From contig NZ_NHPP01000008.1 of NCBI RefSeq assembly GCF_002838835.1, forward strand, positions 212,123-276,122: 64,000 nt of DNA, read 5' to 3'. This document shows positions 8,329 to 15,519 of the stretch, one piece after another (positions within the stretch are counted from its first letter, which is position 1; every line of letters starts with the position of its first letter). The position numbers were made by a program, and so were the translations under genes. The notes beneath the pieces are model-generated. The model was not told the origin of the DNA and did no database searches. It saw only the letters and a list, made by a program, of their open reading frames with translations. This stretch comes from Siphonobacter sp. SORGH_AS_0500. Lineage in GTDB: Bacteria; Bacteroidota; Bacteroidia; Cytophagales; Spirosomataceae.

Positions 8329-8422
8329 TAACCTTCTTACAAATGCCCCTCTAGAAAATGTATATCCTAGCGGGTCGTTTTATTTATAATCTTACTCTCT
8401 TGAAATTCAAAACCTTTGATTG
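8329..8422. repeat. dispersed repeat D, copy 2
   Basis: Same order of blocks as 4914-5009: TAACCTT, CCCTCTAGAAAAT, TCCTAGCGGGTCGTTTT, TTATAATCTTACTCT, then AAACCTTTGATTG. The left stem arm is mutated, so the terminator hairpin is weakened. Confidence 0.75.
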
Positions 8423-8598
8423 CTCTATTTTAGAATATTGCTTCTCTACAGGTACTCCACCTCTCCAAAGGAATGGTTCGTATACCCCATTTTTTTCCAC
8501 ATGATACATGGAACGATAATCAAGCTTATTTCGGTGTACCTGTGGGGTATCCTGCCGGTTTTATCGGCAAGGTTAACCCGCAGGTTAAATCAAGTCTT

Positions 8599-8788
8599 CA
8601 CGGTAGCTCCGTAATCATTACAAAAGACCGATGTACCGTCCCCTATAAAGAAACCGCTTCACTTTCTCCTCTTTCTTAGATAACCCTTCTACGCTCTAGT
8701 TTATCTGGCAGTCAGGATAAGCTGGATGAATGATAGGAAGCTTGAGCGTTCTAGTTTTCGGCTGAAACGTAAGATTCCATTGCCAGGG
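8599..8788 (-). pseudogene. decayed C-terminal fragment of the GNAT acetyltransferase
   Basis: Read on the minus strand, this segment gives WQWNLTFQPKTRTLKLPII and onwards, matching the last 60-odd residues of the protein at 5459-6217. A Trp codon has become TAG within the fragment, and the final residues are frameshifted into TAA TGA. The downstream flank (8533-8598) also matches the flank of the intact gene. It is a partial duplication with an internal deletion, not a gene. Confidence 0.85.
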
Positions 8789-8873
8789 GGATCAGATCTA
8801 ACCTTTCGGACGCTGGAACTAATTAAGACGTTCCGAGCAGCCAGTTAGCTGAATCTTTTCCGTACAAGCAGAT

Positions 8874-8903
8874 AAACACTCCTCCTCGGGGTGTTTATTT
8901 TTT
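8874..8903 (+). terminator. intrinsic terminator
   Basis: 9-bp stem with one G-T pair (8874-8882 with 8888-8896), 5-nt loop, then ATTTTTT. It lies about 100 bp before the plus-strand gene at 9001. Confidence 0.6.
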
Positions 8904-9000
8904 CTGATCAGTGGCAGGTACCTTTCTGAAATAGTTTTTTTATTGCCACTTTAGAACCTGCATTAAACTACTGCTATGGCGATTAACGTAACAATTGATT

Positions 9001-9321
9001 ATGCAACAGAAAAAGAGGCCAGAAGAACGAACTTGGTTAGAGCCTTGGGGGGAGATCCCAACAAGCCAAAGGGATTCTTTTTTACTTCAATTAAATAAGG
9101 AAATTACTCAGCGACACCCACTGTTTGGAAGACACCTTGAACTTATTGGGAGAAGCTTTGCTAATGATGATCTATTAGTTGTGGTAGATACTAGCGAGTG
9201 GGTAGTAGTGCATTTGACTTGGTTAGGATCTGGAGATAGCCGTTTCCCCTTATTCGAGTCTTTTGATACTTGGTCCGGATTTGTCAATAATAAAATGGCA
9301 GTCGATAACGAAGGTTTTTAA
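9001..9321 (+). CDS. hypothetical protein, 106 aa
   Basis: A soluble protein. I chose the ATG at 9001 over an in-frame TTG six bases upstream. A central pair of strands (LLVVVDTSEWVVVHLTWLG) is followed by a FPLFESFDTW segment and a short tail. The size and neighbourhood, converging on a CdiI-like gene, suggest an orphan immunity protein, but no family is recognised. Confidence 0.6.
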   Translation: MQQKKRPEERTWLEPWGEIPTSQRDSFLLQLNKEITQRHPLFGRHLELIGRSFANDDLLVVVDTSEWVVVHLTWLGSGDSRFPLFESFDTWSGFVNNKMAVDNEGF

Positions 9322-9332
9322 CATAAAATCAC

Positions 9333-9761
9333 TTATACAAAAGAAATAGCTCTCAGTTTAGGCAAGCTCTGATAGACGTTTTCTAGTACTGCTTTTGGGG
9401 CATCACTAGTAGCAAGAGAAGTAAGGCTTTTCTCAAGTAGGGTGGTAAAGGTGGCCAGTTCGAGCGAATGATTACGCCAATAGGATGGACTAGTTTTCAA
9501 TACACTTACCAATAGATCCCCCTCGTAAAAGTCGCCTTCTGCAAGAATATCGACTTTCAACTTGTCTAGAGCTAAGGGAATCAGCCAAGTTAGACCAATG
9601 TTCTGGCCAATCATAATCCTTAAATCTTCAGTCGAGTAATTTTGTAGTTTCTTGTCCCTCAATTTATAGCAGGTTGCTATTAAAGAGGATTCAAATTCAG
9701 TTGAATGAAAAGGTTCACTCGACTCCAACTCATTTATCGACTTTTCTAAGAAACTGATCAT
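9333..9761 (-). CDS. contact-dependent growth inhibition immunity-like protein (CdiI type)
   Basis: 142 residues, mainly helical, with the pattern LRIMIGQNIGLTWLIPLALD then a short acidic strand DILAEGDFYEGDLLVSVL. That combination (L.LLIGQ..GL..L.PLAL, then EGDFY.GDLL) is what I associate with CDI-system immunity proteins that neutralise CdiA-type toxins in the cytoplasm. There is no cognate toxin gene nearby, so it looks like an orphan immunity gene. It converges on the gene at 9001. Confidence 0.7.
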   Translation of the reverse strand: MISFLEKSINELESSEPFHSTEFESSLIATCYKLRDKKLQNYSTEDLRIMIGQNIGLTWLIPLALDKLKVDILAEGDFYEGDLLVSVLKTSPSYWRNHSLELATFTTLLEKSLTSLATSDAPKAVLENVYQSLPKLRAISFV

Positions 9762-10080
9762 ATTTAGAAAGTGCTTGCATCTTTGTTAGCTCACATAACA
9801 TAACCGCAGTTATAGAACAACCTTTTAGAAAGTATAATGCCATAGGTGGTATAGGCTGCAATATAGCTTGCTAATGAACTATTCAGAAGATTGAGCTATA
9901 CGTTCCCCTAGCATTTTCGTATCAATTTATAGCATACCTCATCCGAGCGAACGAGATCAAACTTAAATTTATGCAAAGGCATTTCGTGATACAGTACTTC
10001 TACCTTTAAACCCGCTTTATATTTCTATGAGATAGGAGGGACCATATACGTAGTAGCTGATAATATCAGTGACTTCATGC

Positions 10081-10088
10081 TATCTTTG
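10081..10088 (+). promoter_or_regulatory. candidate Bacteroidota -7 promoter box
   Basis: TATCTTTG fits the TAnnTTTG consensus and stands 30 bp before the start codon at 10118. No clear -33 TTTG/TTG was identified. The remainder of 9762-10117 shows nothing else supportable. Confidence 0.45.
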
Positions 10089-10117
10089 CTTGAGTCCGTT
10101 GTCCACCGTTAACCTCT

Positions 10118-11317
10118 ATGAAACCTTTTTCTAGTGTAATCATCCTACTTACCTTTTACTTCATTACTAGTGCCTGTAAAAAGGGAAATCTACCTGTTCC
10201 TACACCAGAACTTATCGGCACCAATACATCTGTATTTATCTCTGATCTAGAGGGAAGGTTATACTCGTTTAATGCTCAGACTGGAGATATTCTTTGGGAA
10301 AAACAAGTAGAGGGAACCATGATTGAAGGTCCAGCAGCTTCAAATGGGCTCCTGTACACTAATAATAATGGTCGTGAGATCCAGGCTCATGATATGAAAA
10401 CAGGAGAGATCGTTTGGAAAACATCATTTGCTAGGCCAGGCCTTGGGGTATATAAATTTGCCTCTGCTGAAGGGGTATTGTGTTCGGCAGGCGAGGACTT
10501 CATTGTAGGTCTGGATGCCAGAACAGGCCAAAAGAAATGGGAGATGAAACCTTCGGTTGTCCTTAAAGATACACCTAATTCAAAAGCGTATATACTTCGT
10601 GCCTATGATGGACTCATTTATGGCACCACCTATACTAGCATATTTTGTATAGAACCGGCTTCCGGGCAGGTTCAATGGCAGACCTATGTAAGCCCTCAGT
10701 TTGGCTTAACCTTTTGTTTTAAGAATAGTAGCCTGTATACTTTTGTTACTGAAGTTGACCAGAGCCGAACTACTGAAACCGCTATAAGTTATAATGAAAG
10801 GTTAATCCAGATTGATGCCAAAACAGGTAAGGCAAAATGGGATAAACAGGTCAGTTCAAATAATTCCTCTTCTAGCCTTGTGAGTTCATATGTGGTCGGA
10901 GCTACCTCAAATACTATTGTGATTTCAAGCCATCAAAACTACGCCATGTACTCGCGAGGGCTTTCCATAAAAGATGGCAAGCAAAGATGGAAAATGGAGT
11001 TTGCAAGATCCAATTCTCCCGTAGCTATTCATAACGATTTTCTTTATTGGAGTAGCCTGGATGGTAGCTTGTACCAAATCAACGGTGATGATGGATCGTA
11101 TCAAGCCTTTTACAATACCAATGGAAGGGGCTATCCCTACCAACCCGTCTATGCCAATGGCACCCTCTTCCAGATCAGTACAGATCGGCACCTATATGCC
11201 ATAGAAGAATCAACGGGAAAGGCGTTGTGGACGGTCCCCCTCAAAGGAGAAGTAGATAGGAATGCCAACCCTATTGTACTCGATTCCAATCAAAGCCTAT
11301 TTCCCAGTGATCGTTAG
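10118..11317 (+). CDS. PQQ-like beta-propeller lipoprotein
   Basis: 399 residues. Lipoprotein signal with lipobox ending FITSAC at about residue 20, then repeated blades of the PQQ-binding-like propeller type, for example GRLYSFNAQTGDILWEKQV, AHDMKTGEIVWK, GLDARTGQKKWEM, IDAKTGKAKWDKQ and AIEESTGKALW. These A/G-x-x-x-x-TG-x-x-x-W tryptophan-docking motifs define the fold. No dehydrogenase active site is visible, so it is more like a BamB-type or ligand-binding propeller than an enzyme. Solitary gene with a good -7 box. Confidence 0.8.
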   Translation: MKPFSSVIILLTFYFITSACKKGNLPVPTPELIGTNTSVFISDLEGRLYSFNAQTGDILWEKQVEGTMIEGPAASNGLLYTNNNGREIQAHDMKTGEIVWKTSFARPGLGVYKFASAEGVLCSAGEDFIVGLDARTGQKKWEMKPSVVLKDTPNSKAYILRAYDGLIYGTTYTSIFCIEPASGQVQWQTYVSPQFGLTFCFKNSSLYTFVTEVDQSRTTETAISYNERLIQIDAKTGKAKWDKQVSSNNSSSSLVSSYVVGATSNTIVISSHQNYAMYSRGLSIKDGKQRWKMEFARSNSPVAIHNDFLYWSSLDGSLYQINGDDGSYQAFYNTNGRGYPYQPVYANGTLFQISTDRHLYAIEESTGKALWTVPLKGEVDRNANPIVLDSNQSLFPSDR

Positions 11318-11640
11318 CTCTGTTTCCTAGCTAGCATTACACAGTTACACATTGACACTCTTAAAAAATAGCTATCGCCTGATAATGAGGCAAATATCCT
11401 TTGGGGTGCAACGTCTTACGAGGAGTGCCGACAAAACTGGCGAGACCCAAGAGTGACGCAAGTGCTGAAAGTGAGGCTCAAACAAAATCTTTTTTCAGGC
11501 GAGTGATAACCTTAAAGGCTGTTTTACAATAGAATAGACATAGAGCAATTGAGCGAACAGCAGTTATAGTTCAATCAAAACTTAGTTTATTGCTAAAATG
11601 AATTAACCGTAAAACAGTACCTTAACCCTACACCGCCGCT
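11318..11640. other. intergenic region, possibly structured
   Basis: No gene. Distant complementary segments (TATCGCCTGA at 11373-11382 and TCAGGC..GATA at about 11495-11508) enclose about 110 nt of G-rich sequence that could fold into a structured RNA; this is weak. Confidence 0.3.
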
Positions 11641-12765
11641 ATGGACTTCAAAGACCAGGTTCGCCAACTCAGCGAACGCGTATCTCAGTTAAAAGATAAC
11701 ATCCACACCGAGGAGGCTACCAAGAATGCCTTCATTATGCCTTTTCTTCAAGTCCTCGGCTACGATGTATTTAATCCGCTGGAAGTCGTTCCCGAGTTCA
11801 TCTGTGACATTGGTATCAAGAAAGGAGAGAAGATTGACTACGCTATCTTTAAAGAAGGACATCCGGTTATCCTAGTTGAATGCAAACACTGGAAACAGTC
11901 GTTGGACATTCATGATGGGCAGCTACTTCGTTACTTCCACGTCTCCAAGGCTAAGTTCTCTATCCTCACGAACGGGCTAATCTTTCGCTTCTACACGGAT
12001 CTAGTGGATGCTAACAAGATGGATGAGAAGCCGTTCTTTGAATTCAATCTGGAAGCCATCAAAGACGGACAGATTGAAAAGCTAAAGGAGTTTCATAAGT
12101 CAAGCTTTGACGTCAATAGCGTCTATCAGTCAGCGTTTGAATCCAAGAACTCCAATGAGCTACGAACGTTGCTTCAAAAGGAATTCAATGACCCAGGTGA
12201 TGAGTTTACCAAACATTTTGTCAAGCAGGTGTATCCCACAGCTGTTACCGCAAAGGTACTGGAGTACTATAAGCCTCTGTTAAAGCGAACCATTGCTAAC
12301 TTCATTAACGATACGCTAAACGACCGATTGAAGCTCGCGATTACCAATGATGACTCTTTGTCCTCATCGTCTGTGGTAGAGTCTACAAATGCGTCTAATG
12401 AGACTGTAGCTTTGCCCTCAGTACCAACTCAGGCCGATAAAGAGAAAGCGGAGATTGTTACCACAGAGGAGGAACTGGAAGGCTTCTATATTGTTCGGTC
12501 CATCCTTCGAACGAAGGTGCCTGCAGCTCGGATTACGCATCGTGATGCACTTTCCTACTTTGCCATCTTCCTGGACGATAACAACCGTCGACCCATCTGT
12601 CGATTGTATTTGAATGCTCAGACGAAAAAGTATCTGGGAACATTTGATGCAGCTAAGAAGGAAACGAAGGTGGAGATTAAGTCGTTGGATGACATTTACA
12701 ACTATGCAGCGGAACTAGAGGCTGTAGTAGGAGTGTATGCCAGTAGCAAAGTGAAGGAAGAGTAG
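11641..12765 (+). CDS. type I restriction enzyme R protein N-terminal domain nuclease (standalone)
   Basis: 374 residues. The N-terminal 200 resemble the HSDR_N PD-(D/E)xK nuclease domain: TEEATKNAFIMPFLQVLGYDVF then a catalytic core KIDYAIFKEGHPVILVECKHW with the D...ExK residues, followed by a LTNGLIFRFYTDL strand. The C-terminal 100 residues form a second domain (EGFYIVRSILRTKV...RLYLN...YLGTFD) often attached to such standalone nucleases. There are no helicase or HsdM/HsdS partners, so it is not a classical type I system. It sits just outside the left att site. Confidence 0.8.
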   Translation: MDFKDQVRQLSERVSQLKDNIHTEEATKNAFIMPFLQVLGYDVFNPLEVVPEFICDIGIKKGEKIDYAIFKEGHPVILVECKHWKQSLDIHDGQLLRYFHVSKAKFSILTNGLIFRFYTDLVDANKMDEKPFFEFNLEAIKDGQIEKLKEFHKSSFDVNSVYQSAFESKNSNELRTLLQKEFNDPGDEFTKHFVKQVYPTAVTAKVLEYYKPLLKRTIANFINDTLNDRLKLAITNDDSLSSSSVVESTNASNETVALPSVPTQADKEKAEIVTTEEELEGFYIVRSILRTKVPAARITHRDALSYFAIFLDDNNRRPICRLYLNAQTKKYLGTFDAAKKETKVEIKSLDDIYNYAAELEAVVGVYASSKVKEE

Positions 12766-12825
12766 CGTATATAGACTTTTGTCGGTTTAGTCAGTACCCT
12801 TTTAGGACTTAAACGCAAAAATCTA

Positions 12826-12857
12826 AAGCATCTGGCAACAACCGCTGGGTGCTTTTT
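12826..12857 (+). terminator. weak intrinsic terminator
   Basis: 7-bp stem AAGCATC / GGTGCTT with a long loop, followed by TTTT, about 60 bp after the nuclease gene. Confidence 0.4.
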
Positions 12858-12890
12858 GCATATATAGGTTTTTCTCCAACTTCGGAAAAA

Positions 12891-13067
12891 CGACTTTTGT
12901 CAGTTTAGTCGGTACCCCTTCGGTACATTTTGACTAAAATTCAAAGGCTCCAAACCTCTTCAAGAAAGAGCCTCAGGGTACCTCATCACTGAATATGTTG
13001 GCTTGTTTGTTGGCTCATCAAGCAAAAAAGCACCTAGCAAATGAATGCTAAGTGCCTGATTATGAGG
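12891..13067. repeat. left copy of att-flanking repeat
   Basis: About 180 bp that aligns to 40107-40282, diverged by perhaps 20 percent: CTTTTGTCAGTTTAGTCGGTAC, a GTAC..TTCGGTAC mini-hairpin, CAAAGGCTCC, TCAAGAAAGAGCCTC, then the tRNA terminator hairpin. A partial third copy lies at 12773-12800. The similarity extends well past the 47-bp att core, suggesting a related element occupied this site before. Confidence 0.7.
13024..13055 (-). terminator. displaced tRNA terminator
   Basis: Stem GCACCTAGCA (13030-13039) with TGCTAAGTGC (13046-13055), followed on the minus strand by T6. It is identical in form to the terminator of the intact tRNA at 40239-40270. Confidence 0.7.
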
Positions 13068-13114
13068 GTGGGCCCTGTAGGTTTCGAACCTACGACCAAT
13101 TGATTATGAGTCAA
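13068..13114. other. left attachment site (tRNA 3' fragment)
   Basis: Holds acceptor 3' arm, T arm, variable loop and anticodon stem-loop of the tRNA in minus orientation, then diverges from the intact gene right after GAGTCAA. The D arm and 5' acceptor strand are missing, so this is not a functional tRNA. Confidence 0.9.
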
Positions 13115-13236
13115 TAGTTATCGCTTTCCCAGTGAATCCTACTATTTCCCTGTGTTGCTATAAAAGCACTGAATATCAGTATTGTAAATAAATTGTTTCC
13201 CCGTTCATTCTCATTGATAGCTGATTAATTCTTAGA

Positions 13237-13260
13237 TTTGTTGGTGAGTTTGCTGGTGAG
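13237..13260. repeat. tandem 12-bp repeats, candidate integrase arm sites (left)
   Basis: TTTGTTGGTGAG immediately followed by TTTGCTGGTGAG, 50 bp before the integrase start. The right end has AATGCTGGTGAG TTTGCTGGTTAG at 40209-40232. Confidence 0.55.
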
Positions 13261-13309
13261 TTATGGGATTTTGAGAATAATCTAACCAGCACGATCTAAC
13301 CAACCATGT

Positions 13310-14674
13310 ATGAATACCACAAAAGCCGAAATCAAGCTTGCCTTTGATCCGTCATCGAATGGGAAGATTTCGGTGAAGCTTCGAGTCATCTTCCAGCGTG
13401 AGAACCGGAAATATTCTTTTCCAATCAAAGGCGGGGTGTTTCTAACCAAGGAAGACTTTGATAAGCTGGTTCGCTGCTACGAAGGCGGCTATGGTAAATC
13501 TGCTGAGCGGATACGCCATATCTATGACTCGCTAGAGCCTTTCATCAAGAAGGCAAAAGAGGTAGTAGACAAGCTTCCCGTGTTCTCCTTCGACGTTTTT
13601 AAAGAAGCCTTTTATCGAACAGATTCCGTAGTCGAGGACTTCGATAAAACGGACCTCTTACTAGCCATATCCAGAAAAGCCGATTCTATGCGTAAGCAGG
13701 GACGGGTAGGCAATGCTACTGCCTATGACGCCGCAGGAAGATCGTTGGCTCGCTACGTTAGCTCTCTATCTAAAGCGGATCGTCAAGACTTAGGGCTGGC
13801 TGCTTTGCCAAAGAAGGCCGCTTCTCCTGTCATTACGCTGACTTACAAAGAAGTTACGCCTGAACTATTAGCCGACTACGAAGGCTGGATGAAACGGTAC
13901 GGCAAAAGCTCTCAAAGTCCTTCTGGCAAGCCTAGCCCAGCCTCTTCTACGACTATTGGCATCTACCTGCGTCACGTACGCTCGATGTTCAATGATGCTA
14001 TTGACGACGGTATCATCTCCAAAGATGTGTATCCATTCGGCAAGAAGAGGTATGTGATTCCAGCGGGTAAGAACACGAAGAAGGCCCTGGATAAAGCAGA
14101 CATCGATAAGATCATGGCTTATGAGTGTGCCCCTGGGATGGAACAACGGAGCCGTGACTTATGGGCGTTCTCTTACTACAGCAATGGCATGAACTTCGCC
14201 GATATTCTTCACCTCCGCTGGAAGGACATCGATAAGAAGAAAAATAAGATTGTATTCATTCGCAAGAAGACAGCCAGAACCAGAAAGGCAGATCAGTTGA
14301 AGATTCAGGCAATGTTGTTTGAGGAAAGCTGGGCCATCATTAAGCGTTGGAAGAATACAGACAACCGGCCTGATGCCTACGTATTCCCTTTTCTTGAAGA
14401 AACGATGGATGCTATACGCCAAAGAGCTATCATACGCCAGGTCATTAAAGTCACCAATAAGTACATGACCAAGATTGCCGAGGCAGTAGGGGTGGAGGGT
14501 GATGTAAAGACCTATGCAGCCCGGCATTCATTTGCCACGATCCTGCTTCGCTCAGAGGCTCCCATTGCCTTTATCTCACAGTCACTAGGGCATGCGAACA
14601 TCGCCACGACGGAAGCATATTTAGGTAGCTTTGATGACGAGAAAACCAAGAAGTATTTAGAAGCGTTAATGTAA
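13310..14674 (+). CDS. tyrosine recombinase / site-specific integrase
   Basis: 454 residues. An arm-binding N-terminal domain (about 1-100) is followed by a SAM-like core-binding domain (about 110-240) and the catalytic domain. Visible catalytic residues are Arg405 and His406 in the ARHSFAT box, His428 in SLGHANIATTEAYL, and the nucleophile Tyr437. The usual first Arg is replaced (SNGMNFADILHL), as in many Bacteroidota integrases of the IntDOT kind. It lies beside the left att site and is probably responsible for integration into the CAT tRNA gene. Fic follows 43 bp downstream, on the same strand. Confidence 0.92.
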   Translation: MNTTKAEIKLAFDPSSNGKISVKLRVIFQRENRKYSFPIKGGVFLTKEDFDKLVRCYEGGYGKSAERIRHIYDSLEPFIKKAKEVVDKLPVFSFDVFKEAFYRTDSVVEDFDKTDLLLAISRKADSMRKQGRVGNATAYDAAGRSLARYVSSLSKADRQDLGLAALPKKAASPVITLTYKEVTPELLADYEGWMKRYGKSSQSPSGKPSPASSTTIGIYLRHVRSMFNDAIDDGIISKDVYPFGKKRYVIPAGKNTKKALDKADIDKIMAYECAPGMEQRSRDLWAFSYYSNGMNFADILHLRWKDIDKKKNKIVFIRKKTARTRKADQLKIQAMLFEESWAIIKRWKNTDNRPDAYVFPFLEETMDAIRQRAIIRQVIKVTNKYMTKIAEAVGVEGDVKTYAARHSFATILLRSEAPIAFISQSLGHANIATTEAYLGSFDDEKTKKYLEALM

Positions 14675-14717
14675 CCCTTACGTAATTAGGGAACGTAACC
14701 GAGACAGATGCCATACA

Positions 14718-15458
14718 ATGAATCATGAACCCCTATATACTACGTTAAACCAACTAAAGGCGGAGTTTGATAGCTATCGACACCTGGATAACGAACGTAT
14801 CCGCCAGGCCATTGAGCTAGAATATACCTACGAATCCAACCGAATCGAAGGCAATACGCTGACTCTGCGGGAAACGGATCTGGTTATTAACGAAGGTATG
14901 ACCATTGGTGGTAAACCTTTAAAAGACCATTTGGAGGCAATCAACCACCGCGATGCATTAGAGTTCATTAAAGACATTGCCCGTCGTGAGATACCAATCG
15001 ATGAGCGGGTGTGTTTAGATATTCATGCGTTGATTCTTCGGGGAATCGATCCGAGAAATGCAGGGAAGTATCGGGATGTACCTGTATTAATCAGAGGAAG
15101 CAAGCATGTGCCTCCTGCGGCCTATGTCCTAGCAGAAGAAATGCAAAAACTTTGGAGTTGGTATGCAGAAGCTACGGGTCATCCCGTAGCCATTGCCGCC
15201 GAACTCCATGAAAGGCTGGTAACGGTCCATCCATTTATTGATGGCAATGGACGCACGGCCCGGCTGCTAATGAACCTGGTACTTATGCAACATGGATACC
15301 CGATTGCTATTTTGAAAGGTGATGTAGCTAGTCGTCTCCGCTATTATGATACGCTGGAACATGCTCAGACGACGGGCGATAAAGGCCCATTTATCACACT
15401 AGTTGGGGAAACCGTACAAGAAACGCTAGAGCGGTTGATTAAAACACTGAAAGGCTAA
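14718..15458 (+). CDS. Fic family protein (AMPylase type) with N-terminal inhibitory motif
   Basis: 246 residues. The Fic active site HPFIDGNGRTAR spans residues 170-181 with the catalytic His170 and all consensus Gly/Asn/Arg present, so transfer of AMP or another phosphate-containing group to target proteins is expected. The N-terminal SNRIEG (residues 40-45) matches the S/T-x-x-x-E-G/N inhibitory helix that blocks ATP binding in class II Fic proteins, so it carries its own brake and needs no separate antitoxin. Directly downstream of the integrase. Role in the element, whether addiction, defence or host control, is unknown. Confidence 0.88.
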   Translation: MNHEPLYTTLNQLKAEFDSYRHLDNERIRQAIELEYTYESNRIEGNTLTLRETDLVINEGMTIGGKPLKDHLEAINHRDALEFIKDIARREIPIDERVCLDIHALILRGIDPRNAGKYRDVPVLIRGSKHVPPAAYVLAEEMQKLWSWYAEATGHPVAIAAELHERLVTVHPFIDGNGRTARLLMNLVLMQHGYPIAILKGDVASRLRYYDTLEHAQTTGDKGPFITLVGETVQETLERLIKTLKG

Positions 15459-15519
15459 TAAAACAAAAGCACCCGGAGACCGTGGTAAGTTGTCCGAGTG
15501 CTTGTAACCCATAAAAACG

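Larger units (their letters stand above)
8246..9000. other. intergenic region holding duplicated debris
   Basis: About 750 bp consisting of repeat D2, unique sequence, a copy of the 3' flank of the GNAT gene, the GNAT fragment itself and a plus-strand terminator at 8874. No intact gene seen. Confidence 0.6.

Noticed and set aside
13068..13142. Second tRNA gene at the left att site
   Set aside because: Only the 3' 47 bp match; the D arm and 5' acceptor strand are replaced by unrelated sequence.
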